Notes: generated by a model from the letters alone, not told the origin. A stretch of DNA of 64,000 nt from CAVQHY01 sp963712465 (GCA_963712465.1 CAVQHY010000005.1:310001-374000); one strand, 5' to 3'. Counted from the first letter of the stretch, positions 44,511 to 52,906 are shown. Program-made: numbers and translations.

Positions 44511-45317
44511 ATGAGCAGCGACGGCGACGCGACGCCGTTCCGGATCGCACACATCTCGGATCTCCACTGTGGCGACCCGAACTTCGTCCCCGATCTGATC
44601 GAGCGGGCGATCGAAGAGATCAACGACCTGGGGGTCAGGATTGTCGTGTGCTCGGGCGACCTGACGAGCTTCGGCTTCAAGCAGGAGTACGCACAGGCGC
44701 GCGCGTATCTCGACCGCCTCGAGTGCGAGCGGCTTCTCGTCATCCCCGGAAACCACGACTCACGTAACGTCGGCTACGTCCATTTCGAGCAGCACTTCGG
44801 CGAGCGAAACCCGGTCGTCCACCTCGACGGCGTGTCGATCGTCGGCATCGACTCGTCCGAGCCCGACCTCGACCACGGCCATATCGGCCGGAGCCGCTAC
44901 CGCTGGATCAAGGAGCATTTCGCCGAGCCGGCGCGCTTCAGAATCTTCGTGCTCCATCACCACCTGCTGCCGGTACCGGGGACGGGGCGCGAGCGCAACG
45001 TCGTCTACGACGCGGGCGACGCGCTCGAGGCGCTCCAGCGCGCCCACGTCAACCTCGTGCTCTCCGGCCACAAGCACGTGCCGTACGCCTGGCGGCTGGA
45101 GAGCCTCTTCGTCGTCAACGCGGGCACGGTGTCGTCGCTGCGCCTCCGGGGAAACACGCGCCCCTGCTACAACCTGATCGAGATCAGGGGCGACCTCGTC
45201 GACGTATGGCGCATGATCCCGTTCCACGAGCGGGAGCGGTTGATCCGCTTCTCGGCCGAGACGCTGGAGTTCGAGAAGTCGACGACGGGCATCGAGGACG
45301 AGGTGACGGCCCAGTGA
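44511..45317 (+). CDS. calcineurin-like metallophosphoesterase
   Basis: A 268-residue metallophosphoesterase with all five metal-binding motifs: SDLHCGD, SGDLTSFG, GNHDS, LHHHLLP and SGHKHVP. This is the cAMP phosphodiesterase/Icc-like layout; the substrate is not predictable. It overlaps the cyclic 2,3-diphosphoglycerate synthetase gene by four bases (GTGA), so it is co-translated with it and may act on a phosphoglycerate or a cyclic phosphate. ATG 44511 lies after the G-rich repeat. Confidence 0.93.
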   Translation: MSSDGDATPFRIAHISDLHCGDPNFVPDLIERAIEEINDLGVRIVVCSGDLTSFGFKQEYAQARAYLDRLECERLLVIPGNHDSRNVGYVHFEQHFGERNPVVHLDGVSIVGIDSSEPDLDHGHIGRSRYRWIKEHFAEPARFRIFVLHHHLLPVPGTGRERNVVYDAGDALEALQRAHVNLVLSGHKHVPYAWRLESLFVVNAGTVSSLRLRGNTRPCYNLIEIRGDLVDVWRMIPFHERERLIRFSAETLEFEKSTTGIEDEVTAQ

Positions 45318-46597
45318 CACGTGTGCTCGCGCTCATCGACGGCGAGCACTATCCCGAGGCCGTTCGAGCGGCGTTCGCCGAGCTCGCCTACGACGTCGTC
45401 GGAGCGGTGCTGCTCGGCGGCTCCGAGAAGCTCCGCAGCCGCCCGGACTACGGCGTCGCCCTCTACGACAGCCTCGACGCCGGCCTCGCGACGTCGGGGG
45501 CCGAGCTCGTGCTCGACCTCTCGGACGAGCCGGTGGTCGACACCCGGCGCCGTCTCGGCCTCGCGGCGAGGGCGCTGGCGGCGGGGCTCCCCTACGCGGG
45601 CACCGATTTCCGGTTCGAGCCGGTTCCGCTCGCGCCGTTCGAGCTCCCGTCCATCGCAGTGATCGGAACCGGCAAGCGCGTCGGAAAGACCGCCGTCTCG
45701 GGACACCTGGCACGTCTGCTCGCACGCGACCTGCACGTCGTCGTCGTCGCCATGGGGCGAGGAGGCCCGGCAGAGCCGGTGGTCGTCGAGTCGCCCCCGT
45801 CGGTCGAGGATCTGCTCGCCCTGTCGCGCGCGGGCGCGCACGCGGCCTCGGATTACCTCGAGGGCGCGGCGCTGGCCGGCGTCACCACCGTCGGGTGCTG
45901 GCGCTGCGGCGGCGGGCTCGCGGGCACGCCGGGGCCGTCGAACGTCGCGGCGGGCGCCCGGCTCGCAGCGTCCCTGAGGCCGGATATCGTCGTGTTCGAA
46001 GGGAGCGGTGCGGCGATCCCGCCCATCGCAACGGACAGCCGCATCCTGGTGGCGGGGGCGCATCAGGATCCGCAGGACGTCGCTGGCCTGCTCGGCGCCT
46101 ACCGGCTCCTGCTTTCCGATCTCGTCGTCCTGACGATGTGCGAGGAGCCGCTGGCCACGCCGGCCGCGGTCGCTCGCCTCCGGAGCGACATCGCCGAGGT
46201 CGCGCCGGGTCTGCCCGTCGTCGCCACGGTGTTGCGGCCCCGTCCGGCGACCGCCGTCGCGGGCCGTCGCGCCGCCTTCTTCACTACCGCGTCCGAGCTC
46301 ATGGCCGCGAGTCTCAGGGATCACCTCGAACGCGAGCACGGGGTGGAGGTGACGCTCGTCGCAGCGAGCCTCGCCCGCCGCAGCGCGTTGCAGCGAGACC
46401 TCCAGACGGGTGCCGCGACGACAGCCGACGTCTACCTCGTCGAGCTGAAGGCCGCGGCGGTCGACATCGTCTTCGAGGCCGCAGCGGCCCGTGGAATCGA
46501 GGTCGTGCTCGTTGGCAACGAGGTCGTTCCGCTTCCCGGGGAGCCGCAACTCGACGAGGCTCTCGAGTCGCTCGTTGTCACGCGGGAGGCCGCATGA
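45314..46597 (+). CDS. cyclic 2,3-diphosphoglycerate synthetase-like protein
   Basis: This 427-residue protein matches the family of cyclic 2,3-diphosphoglycerate synthetase, known from Methanothermus and other methanogens, which forms the cyclic phosphoanhydride with ATP. An N-terminal domain (RVLALIDGEHYPEAVRAAF) is followed by the P-loop VIGTGKRVGKTAVSGHLA at about residues 116-133, then VVVAMGRGGPAEPVVVE and VVFEGSGAAIPPI. The adjacent 2-phosphoglycerate kinase would supply 2,3-diphosphoglycerate, so the two reactions are neighbours. The start is GTG 45314. Confidence 0.85.
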   Translation: MTRVLALIDGEHYPEAVRAAFAELAYDVVGAVLLGGSEKLRSRPDYGVALYDSLDAGLATSGAELVLDLSDEPVVDTRRRLGLAARALAAGLPYAGTDFRFEPVPLAPFELPSIAVIGTGKRVGKTAVSGHLARLLARDLHVVVVAMGRGGPAEPVVVESPPSVEDLLALSRAGAHAASDYLEGAALAGVTTVGCWRCGGGLAGTPGPSNVAAGARLAASLRPDIVVFEGSGAAIPPIATDSRILVAGAHQDPQDVAGLLGAYRLLLSDLVVLTMCEEPLATPAAVARLRSDIAEVAPGLPVVATVLRPRPATAVAGRRAAFFTTASELMAASLRDHLEREHGVEVTLVAASLARRSALQRDLQTGAATTADVYLVELKAAAVDIVFEAAAARGIEVVLVGNEVVPLPGEPQLDEALESLVVTREAA

Positions 46598-46656
46598 GCG
46601 TCGCTCGCCTTCGGCTCGCTCCCTACGCTCACAGGCCGAAGGTCGGCCCATGAGCG
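46593..46656. repeat. short hairpin insert flanked by CATGAGCG direct repeats
   Basis: CATGAGCG occurs at 46593-46600 and again at 46649-46656, flanking about 48 bases with a perfect hairpin: CCTTCGGC (46608-46615) pairs with GCCGAAGG (46635-46642). Both direct repeats contain ATGA, so the first overlaps the end of the synthetase gene and the second is the kinase start. A 19-codon frame (46594-46653) bridges them with stop/start overlap at both ends. It looks like a mini-insertion with an 8-bp target duplication. Confidence 0.55.
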
Positions 46657-47360
46657 ACCGGCGCCCGCCGGGCCTGTTGCTCGACGCACCCCTTCCGGAG
46701 ATCCAGCGCGAGGTCCTCGACGCGCTCGAGCTGCCGCTCGTGCTGCTTGTCGGCGGTGCTACGGGCACGGGGAAGTCCACCGTCACCGTGGAGGTGGCGC
46801 ATCGCCTCGGCATCACCAGGGTGACCTCGACCGATACGGTCCGTCAGACGATGCGCGCGTTCTTCTCGAGGGAGTTCATGCCGTCGATACACCACTCCAG
46901 CTTCGAGGCCGGCCCGGCCGTAACCGTTCCCGACGACGAGGCAACCGATCGCGACGTGCTCGGCTTTCTCGATCAGACCCGGAACGTGCTCGTCGGCGTG
47001 CGCGCCGTGCTCGAGCGCGCCGTCGAGGAGGGCTACTCGATCGCCGTCGAGGGCGTCCACCTCGTCCCGGGGCTCGTCGAGGCGCCGCGACAGGGCGCGG
47101 TCGTGTGCGAATGCTTGCTAGCGATCACGGACGAGGAGGCTCATGCGAGCCACTTTCGCGTTCGCGACGCGGCGTCCGAGGGTCTCCGTCCGCTCGAGAA
47201 GTACCTCGACGCGCTGCCCCAGATCCGCCTGATCCAGCGCCATCTCGTCGAGCGCGCCGAGAAGGCGGGCGTTCCGGTGATCGAGAACACGAGTTTCGAG
47301 CAGTCGGTGGCGGCGGTCTTCGGCCTCGTCCTCGACGCGGCGGGGGCGGCGCGCTCGTGA
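46650..47360 (+). CDS. 2-phosphoglycerate kinase-like protein
   Basis: A 236-residue P-loop kinase of the 2-phosphoglycerate kinase type, which makes 2,3-diphosphoglycerate from 2-phosphoglycerate and ATP in methanogens. It has LLVGGATGTGKSTVTVEVA (P-loop about residues 35-45), VTSTDTVRQTMRAFF and the late segment KYLDALPQIRLIQRHLVERA, a family hallmark. Its stop overlaps glpX (GTGA). The C-terminus ends at the family core without the ATP-cone domain found in some homologues. Confidence 0.85.
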   Translation: MSDRRPPGLLLDAPLPEIQREVLDALELPLVLLVGGATGTGKSTVTVEVAHRLGITRVTSTDTVRQTMRAFFSREFMPSIHHSSFEAGPAVTVPDDEATDRDVLGFLDQTRNVLVGVRAVLERAVEEGYSIAVEGVHLVPGLVEAPRQGAVVCECLLAITDEEAHASHFRVRDAASEGLRPLEKYLDALPQIRLIQRHLVERAEKAGVPVIENTSFEQSVAAVFGLVLDAAGAARS

Positions 47361-48331
47361 ACGACGTGGATCGCAGCTGCAACTGCGCGACGTTCGCGGC
47401 CGTCACCGAGCGGGCTGCGCTGGCGAGTGGGCGCTGGCTCGGACGGGGTGACGTCCAGGGCGCGCAGGAGGCGGCGACGAGCGGTATGGTCGCGGCCCTC
47501 GAGGCGCTCGAGATCTCGGGCACGATCGTCGTCGGCTCGGAGGATCCCGCCGACGCGCTCGCCATGGGAAACACGATCGGCCGCGGCGGCCCACCCTCCG
47601 AGCTCGCCGTCGACCCGGTCGAGGGGGCGAGTGTCGTCGCGCGCGGGGACTACGGCGCGATGTCGATGATCGCGATCGGGGATCCCGGCACGTTCCCGCG
47701 GCTGCCGAACATGTACATGCGGCGGATCGCGGTCGGGCCTGTGCCTCGCGGACGCATCGACCTCGCGAAGCCCGTGGCCGAGAACGTGCGTGCGATCGCC
47801 GACGCGTTCGGTCGCAACACGAACGACATCACCACGATCGTGCTCGACCGGCCGCGCCACCACGACCTGATCGAGGAGATCCGCGCCTCGGGCGCCCGGA
47901 TCAAGCTGATCCAGGACGGGGACGTGATCGCGTCGATCACCGCGGCGATCCGCGGCACGAACGACCACCTCTCGATCGGCATCGGCGGCTCCCGGCAGGC
48001 GGTGATGTCGGCCGCGGCGCTGCGCTGTCTGGGCGGCGAGCTTCAGGCGCAGCTGTGGCCGACCACCCGCGGTGAGATCCAGCAGGCGGAGGAGTACGGG
48101 ATCGAGGACCTCCACCGGGTGTTCACCACCGACGACCTCGCGATGGGAGACGTGATCGTGGCGGCAACCGGGGTGTCCAGCGGCGATCTCCTGCGCGGCG
48201 TCCGCTACCTCGCCGACTCCGCGCGCACGCATTCGATCGTGATGTGCACCCGCCACAACTGGGTGCGGTTTCTCGACACGATCCACTTCTTCGCGCGCGA
48301 CCGGCGCGAGGAAGTGCGGCTGCTCGGCTAA
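47357..48331 (+). CDS. glpX: fructose-1,6-bisphosphatase class II
   Basis: GlpX is the gluconeogenic class II fructose-1,6-bisphosphatase. The 324-residue product has the metal/substrate segments DPVEGASVVARGDYGAMSMIA (in part), NTNDITTIVLDRPRHHDLI and SIGIGGSRQAVMSAAALRC (in part). The start GTG 47357 overlaps the kinase stop by four bases. Placement with two phosphoglycerate enzymes ties this operon to the lower-glycolysis/gluconeogenesis branch point. Confidence 0.95.
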   Translation: MNDVDRSCNCATFAAVTERAALASGRWLGRGDVQGAQEAATSGMVAALEALEISGTIVVGSEDPADALAMGNTIGRGGPPSELAVDPVEGASVVARGDYGAMSMIAIGDPGTFPRLPNMYMRRIAVGPVPRGRIDLAKPVAENVRAIADAFGRNTNDITTIVLDRPRHHDLIEEIRASGARIKLIQDGDVIASITAAIRGTNDHLSIGIGGSRQAVMSAAALRCLGGELQAQLWPTTRGEIQQAEEYGIEDLHRVFTTDDLAMGDVIVAATGVSSGDLLRGVRYLADSARTHSIVMCTRHNWVRFLDTIHFFARDRREEVRLLG

Positions 48332-48334
48332 GCT
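48329..48334 (+). promoter_or_regulatory. -10 element for the DUF59 gene
   Basis: TAAGCT starts in the glpX stop codon and ends 7 nt before ATG 48341, another leaderless-type geometry. Confidence 0.4.
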
Positions 48335-48340
48335 CAGGCC

Positions 48341-48640
48341 ATGCTCACGCGGGACCAGGTGTTCGATGCGCTGCGGGTCGTCGAGGATCCGGAGCTGGGC
48401 ATGGACATCGTCGAGCTCGGATTGCTCTACGACGCCGAGGTCGAGGGCTCGCGCGTGAAGGTCACGTACAGCCTGACGTCGATGGGCTGCCCGGTCGGCC
48501 CGATGATCGAGCAGCAGATCGTCGAGACGGTCGCGGCTCTGCCCGGGGTCGAGAGCGTCGAGTCCGACCTCACGTGGGACCCGCCCTGGACGCCGGAGCG
48601 GATGTCCGACGACGCGAAGTTCATCCTCGGCTTCGGCTGA
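48341..48640 (+). CDS. DUF59 / MIP18 family metal-sulfur cluster biosynthesis protein
   Basis: A 99-residue DUF59 protein: ALRVVEDPELGMDIVELGLLYDAEVEG, then TYSLTSMGCPVGPMIEQQI (in part) with the conserved Cys, and TWDPPWTPERMSDDAK at the end. Members include SufT and PaaD and take part in Fe-S cluster assembly or transfer. No suf operon lies in the window. It is transcribed in the same direction as the glpX operon, from its own likely promoter. Confidence 0.92.
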   Translation: MLTRDQVFDALRVVEDPELGMDIVELGLLYDAEVEGSRVKVTYSLTSMGCPVGPMIEQQIVETVAALPGVESVESDLTWDPPWTPERMSDDAKFILGFG

Positions 48641-48717
48641 GAACTCGTTTCAGAACGGGCGAGTATCCCAGAGGAGAAGCGTGGCCGCGTCACGGTCTCA
48701 CTACAAGTAAGGGGTGC

Positions 48718-49698
48718 CTACGGGATCGAGAGGACGACCTTGCCGAGCTGGCGGCCGGTCTCGAGCCGCTCGTGCGCCGCGGCCGCCTCTGAGAGCGGGA
48801 ATACCGAGTCGACGATCGGCATCGCGCGACCGCTCTTGACCAGCTCGTAGACGCCGAGGAAGTCCTCCCGCGTCCCCATCGTCGACCCGAGGACGGTCAG
48901 CTGCTTCCACCAGATCCGGTGGAGCTGCGCGGGCGGGTTCGGGCCGCTCGTCGCGCCGCACACCGTGATGCGAGCGTCGCGGCCGGCTACGGCGAGCGAC
49001 GTTTTCCACGTGGCTTCGCCGACGTGCTCGACGACTACGTCGGCGCCCTTGCCTGCGGTCGCGTCCTTCACCGCGGCCGCAACGTCGCCGCTCGCATGGT
49101 TGACGGCGGCGTCGGCGCCGAGCTCGCGGGCCTTTGCGAGCTTCTCGTCGCTCGAGGAGGTGACGATCGTCTTCGCACCGAGCGCCTTTGCGATCTGGAA
49201 GGACGCGGTCGCGACGCCGCTTCCGATCCCCCACACGAGCACCCACTCCTGGGCCTGGAGGCGGGCGCGGGTGACGAGCATGCGGTACGCGGTCTCGAAC
49301 ACGAGCGGGAACGCCGCAGCGTCCTCGAACGAGAGCGAGTCCGGAAGCCGATGGACGTAGTCGGCGGGGACGGCGACGAGCTCAGCGTGCGTTCCGTCCA
49401 TGTGCTCGCCGACGATGTGCGCGCCGTCGTCGAGGCCGGGGTTGATCACGACCCGGTCGCCGACGCCGAGGTGCGAGACGGCCTCTCCGAGCGCCTCGAC
49501 GATGCCGGCACCGTCGGCGCCGAGAATGCGCGGCTTGGGCACCGAGGGCAGCCCCTGGCGGATCCAGAGATCGAGGTGATTGAGCGATGCGGCGCGGACG
49601 CGGATGAGCACGTCACCCGGCCCGGTCACGGGATCGGGCGCGTCCTCGTAGCGGAGAACCTCGGGCCCGCCGTCCTCGTGGATCCTCACCGCTTTCAC
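48718..49698 (-). CDS. MDR-family (quinone reductase/alcohol dehydrogenase-like) oxidoreductase
   Basis: A 326-residue medium-chain dehydrogenase/reductase. The N-terminal GroES-like domain contains SLNHLDLWIRQG and PRILGADGAGIVEALG; the NAD(P)-binding domain has GIGSGVATASFQIAKALGA. The structural-zinc loop with four Cys, normally between VVINPG and GEHxDGTYAE, is absent: the sequence runs NPGLDDGAHIVGEHMDGTHAEL. It may be zinc-independent. GTG at 49698 lies 7 nt after TAGGAT (49710 to 49705 on this strand). Confidence 0.9.
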   Translation of the reverse strand: MKAVRIHEDGGPEVLRYEDAPDPVTGPGDVLIRVRAASLNHLDLWIRQGLPSVPKPRILGADGAGIVEALGEAVSHLGVGDRVVINPGLDDGAHIVGEHMDGTHAELVAVPADYVHRLPDSLSFEDAAAFPLVFETAYRMLVTRARLQAQEWVLVWGIGSGVATASFQIAKALGAKTIVTSSSDEKLAKARELGADAAVNHASGDVAAAVKDATAGKGADVVVEHVGEATWKTSLAVAGRDARITVCGATSGPNPPAQLHRIWWKQLTVLGSTMGTREDFLGVYELVKSGRAMPIVDSVFPLSEAAAAHERLETGRQLGKVVLSIP

Positions 49699-49728
49699 GC
49701 CGCGATCCTAGCCGACCGTCACGAGCCG

Positions 49729-49804
49729 GCCCTTGTGTTGCATCACGTGCATGCGTAATACGGTGGATCCGCAGCTCGGGGCGGGAGTGATGCAACACAA
49801 GGGC
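49729..49804. repeat. perfect 18-bp inverted repeat upstream of queG
   Basis: GCCCTTGTGTTGCATCAC (49729-49746) is an exact reverse complement of 49787-49804, with a 40-base loop. The 13-base core recurs as an inverted pair inside carB. It lies between the MDR gene and queG, which are divergent, and ends just before the -35-like TTGTGC of the queG promoter. Confidence 0.85.
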
Positions 49805-49808
49805 GAGC

Positions 49809-49837
49809 TTGTGCAGCAGCCGGTGGGTGGGTACGGT
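49809..49837 (+). promoter_or_regulatory. promoter of queG
   Basis: TTGTGC (49809-49814) and TACGGT (49832-49837) are 17 nt apart. The -10 ends 7 nt before the queG GTG (49844), so the transcript is predicted to be leaderless. It lies immediately downstream of the inverted repeat. Confidence 0.55.
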
Positions 49838-49843
49838 GGCGGT

Positions 49844-50845
49844 GTGGCACTCTCGCAGGCCCGGCTCGCGCGGCTCGCGGCAGAGCTTGGGATCGACGTC
49901 GTCGGCGCTGCGCCGGCGGAGCCCTATACAGAGACCGAGCGCCACATCGCCGAGAGGCGCGCGCGCGGGCTCTTCGCCGACATGCGCTTCACCATGGCGC
50001 AGCCGGAGGTGTCCTGCCATCCCGAGCGGATGCTCGACGGCGCACGTACGGTCGTCTCCGCGGCCCTCTGCTACTACGGCTCGGGGTCCGAGCCGGGCCC
50101 GGACGAGGGGAGTCTGCCTCGCTACACGTGGTGGGACGCGTACACGGCGCTGCGCGCGAAGCTCGACGAGCTCGGCGTGCGACTCGGAGGCGCCTACCGC
50201 GTGCTCGTCGACGCTAACCAGCACGTCGACCGCGAGGGCGCCGCCCGTGCGGGCGTCGGCTTCTACGGCAAGAACACGATGCTGATCACTCGTCGCTTCG
50301 GCTCCTGGGTCGTTCTCGGGACGCTCGTCACCGACGTCGAGGTCGAGCTGACGGGGCCGCTCGAGCTCGACTGCGGCGAGTGTCGCCTGTGCATCGACGC
50401 CTGCCCGACCTCCGCGCTCGACGAGCCGGGAGTTCTCGACTCGACCAGATGCCTCTCCTACTGGACACAGGCGCCCGCGCCGATCCCCGAGCCCTACCGG
50501 GAGGAGCTCGGCGCGCAGGTCTACGGGTGCGACGTCTGCCAGGACGTCTGCCCGTGGAACCGCGGCGTCGAGAAGCGGCGGGCCGGCCTGCCTCTCCCCG
50601 ACGATGCCGAGCCGGTCGTGTCGCTCGTCGACTGGCTCTCCGCGCCCGACGACGAGCTCGCCCGTCGCTACGACCGCCTCTACGTGCCCGGCAACGACCC
50701 ACGCTGGTTGCGGCGAAACGCCCTCGTCGCGGCCGGGAATTCCGGCGAGGCTGGGCTCCTTGCGACGATCCGGCGCTACGTCGACGCAGACGACGAGCTG
50801 CTCAGCGACCACGCCGCATGGGCTGCGGAGCGGCTCAGCTCGTGA
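49844..50845 (+). CDS. queG: epoxyqueuosine reductase
   Basis: QueG performs the last step of queuosine synthesis in tRNA, reducing epoxyqueuosine with cobalamin and two [4Fe-4S] clusters. The 333-residue product has GARTVVSAALCYYG, the catalytic-Asp region YRVLVDANQHVDREGAARAG (in part), and the ferredoxin-type motifs CGECRLCIDACPTSAL and YGCDVCQDVCPWN. The C-terminus has HEAT-like helices. GTG 49844 was chosen from the conserved LSQARLARLAAELG and the promoter geometry. Its stop lies in the arm of the downstream palindrome. Confidence 0.95.
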   Translation: MALSQARLARLAAELGIDVVGAAPAEPYTETERHIAERRARGLFADMRFTMAQPEVSCHPERMLDGARTVVSAALCYYGSGSEPGPDEGSLPRYTWWDAYTALRAKLDELGVRLGGAYRVLVDANQHVDREGAARAGVGFYGKNTMLITRRFGSWVVLGTLVTDVEVELTGPLELDCGECRLCIDACPTSALDEPGVLDSTRCLSYWTQAPAPIPEPYREELGAQVYGCDVCQDVCPWNRGVEKRRAGLPLPDDAEPVVSLVDWLSAPDDELARRYDRLYVPGNDPRWLRRNALVAAGNSGEAGLLATIRRYVDADDELLSDHAAWAAERLSS

Positions 50846-50889
50846 CATGAGCGCACAAGGGGTCTGACCCCTTGTGCGCGTGTGTCACG
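50841..50889. terminator. palindrome shared by the 3' ends of queG and the pafBC gene
   Basis: GCGCACAAGGGGTC (50851-50864) and its exact reverse complement (50866-50879) are separated by one base. Outer arms CGTGACA (50841-50847) and TGTCACG (50883-50889) extend it, and each contains one gene's stop codon. The symmetric hairpin between convergent genes suggests a bidirectional terminator, though without T-runs. GGGGTC and the ACAAGG piece link it to the other inverted repeats. Confidence 0.65.
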
Positions 50890-52900
50890 ATCTCGAGGTC
50901 TTCGCGCGGCGGCGCTTCGGCTTGAGAAGCGCGGCGGCGCGGGCTGCAACCTCACTTCGCAGCACCTCCGGCTCGAGGACGACGGCTTCGCCGCCGTAGG
51001 AGAGGATCTCTCCGGCGAGCCAGTCGATGCTGCCGAAGCGCATGTCCTCGACGGCACTCCCGTCGACGCGGCGGCCCGCGCCGCGCTCGATACGCCAGCG
51101 CGCGATCTTCTTGGAGAAGAGAACGCGCGCCTCGCGTGAGTCGGACAGCCTCGCAGGAACGATTCCCGGGCGGGGCTCGAACGTGTCGTCGAGCACGCGG
51201 GCGCTGCGCATGCGGTCGAGGCGGAACGTCCGCTCACCCTCACGGGTGCGATCCCACGTGTGCACGTACCAGTTCGGCAGCTCTCGCTCGATCCGGTACG
51301 GCTCGACGGCACGGACGCTCGCGGTCGTCTCGCCGACCGGGAGGTACTCGATCTCGACGAGGCGACGACCGGCGATCGCATCGGTCAGTGTCTGCACGAG
51401 CTCCGCTTCCTCCGTCGCGGTGGCCGACTCTGCATCGCTGCGCCCCTCGAACTGGCCGAACGTCTCCTCGAGCTTCTTGCGGACGCGATCGAGTGGCGAA
51501 TGGGCCTCGGCGGCGATCATCGGACCGACGAACTCGAGCGCGAGCCGGATCGCCCTCGCCTCGAGCGGCGTGAGTCGGGGAGCCCGGCGGAACGCGTCGC
51601 CGAAGAGCTCCTTGTCGACGCGGACCTCGTCGCCCTCGAGCATCGCGTAGACGGCGTAACAGCCGCCGCCGAAGTTGACGAGGTTGAGGAGCTGGAGGTG
51701 ATCGTCGAGCTGGTCGAGGGGGATACCGAATCGGTCCGCCACCTCGCTCGCCGGGATCGACGCCGTCGTCTCGTCGCCGCAGGCGGCGAGCAGGTACGCG
51801 AGCAGCGCCTGGAGGACGGCAAACCGCTCGGGAACGACCGGCCCGGCGAGCCGGTCGAGCGCGACGGGCGGTGCTTCCTCGGCGATCGCCGCCCGTTTTG
51901 GTTTCGGCGGCGGCCCCTGGTGACGCTCCAGCACGAGCCGCAGTCCCTCGCTCACGGCGACCACGAGCTCCCGCGGGGCGATCGGGCGGGCCTGTCCCTG
52001 CTGGCGGAGCACCCAGGACGCGAGGCGACCAAGGTCCGCGTACGCCGTGGTGAGCACGCCGTCCTCGACCTCGACGCGCTCGCCGTAGACGCGGTCGACC
52101 CACCACGCGGTGTCGTCGGACAGGGCGATACGAGCCTCGCCGACGATCTCTCCCACCTGCCAGGGTGGCCTGCCGCGGTGGCCTGCGAGCTCGACCTCGG
52201 GTGCGCGAAAGTCCCGCTCGCGGCGCGTCGCGAACCGGATCTCGCCCCGGATGCGTGAGACGCGGAACGTGCGCTCGGCGTCTCGCTCGTGATCCTTGCC
52301 GACGACGTACCAGGCGCCGGCATCGTGGTAGAGGGCGTACGGGTTGAGCGTGCGCTCCCGCTCCTCGTCCCGCTCGATCGCCCAGTAGCGAAACCTGACC
52401 GTCCGGCCCTTGGAGATCGCGCCCTCGAGCTTCGTGAGCCGCGCGGCGACCTCGGGGGAATAATCGGGGTCGGTCACCTCGACACGCGAGGCAGTCACGG
52501 TCGGCGCTTCGCTGAAGCCCGGACGCCCGAGCGCCAGGTTCTGGAGGGCGAGCCGGAGCGGCTCGGCGTATGCGAACTGGCTGTCGAGGAGCATCAGGCT
52601 CGTCTGCAGCGCCGCGAGCTCCTCGTCCCGAAGCTCGAGGGGAGGGAGGAAGTACTGCTCCGACCGCAGCGTGTAGAGCTCCTCGCCGGTGAACTCGTCG
52701 CGCTGAGACTGCAGTGGCACGCCGAGCCCGACGAGCTCGGTGCGATCGGAGTAGAAGCGCCGTGCGAAGGCTTCGTCCGACATTTCCGAATAGCCCTCGA
52801 CGTTCGACTTGACATCCCTCGCGGTGAGGGCTCGGCGCTCCGCCATCAGGAAGGCGACGAGCGAGAGCTGGCGGATCAGCTTGTCCGTGTCGTGTGACAA
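50885..52900 (-). CDS. pafBC: PafB-PafC fusion, WYL-domain transcriptional regulator
   Basis: PafB and PafC together activate the LexA-independent DNA-damage response in actinobacteria. This 671-residue protein fuses both: each half has a helix-turn-helix region (LIRQLSLVAFLMAERRALTA; the second begins near LQALLAYLLAACG), a WYL domain and a WCX domain. WYL-type segments are FRYWAIERDEERERTLNPYAL and IEYLPVGETTASVRAVEPY. The start is TTG 52900. It is divergent from dinB across 60 bases, supporting a role in controlling repair genes. Confidence 0.92.
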   Translation of the reverse strand: MSHDTDKLIRQLSLVAFLMAERRALTARDVKSNVEGYSEMSDEAFARRFYSDRTELVGLGVPLQSQRDEFTGEELYTLRSEQYFLPPLELRDEELAALQTSLMLLDSQFAYAEPLRLALQNLALGRPGFSEAPTVTASRVEVTDPDYSPEVAARLTKLEGAISKGRTVRFRYWAIERDEERERTLNPYALYHDAGAWYVVGKDHERDAERTFRVSRIRGEIRFATRRERDFRAPEVELAGHRGRPPWQVGEIVGEARIALSDDTAWWVDRVYGERVEVEDGVLTTAYADLGRLASWVLRQQGQARPIAPRELVVAVSEGLRLVLERHQGPPPKPKRAAIAEEAPPVALDRLAGPVVPERFAVLQALLAYLLAACGDETTASIPASEVADRFGIPLDQLDDHLQLLNLVNFGGGCYAVYAMLEGDEVRVDKELFGDAFRRAPRLTPLEARAIRLALEFVGPMIAAEAHSPLDRVRKKLEETFGQFEGRSDAESATATEEAELVQTLTDAIAGRRLVEIEYLPVGETTASVRAVEPYRIERELPNWYVHTWDRTREGERTFRLDRMRSARVLDDTFEPRPGIVPARLSDSREARVLFSKKIARWRIERGAGRRVDGSAVEDMRFGSIDWLAGEILSYGGEAVVLEPEVLRSEVAARAAALLKPKRRRAKTSRS

Positions 52901-52906
52901 GACCCT

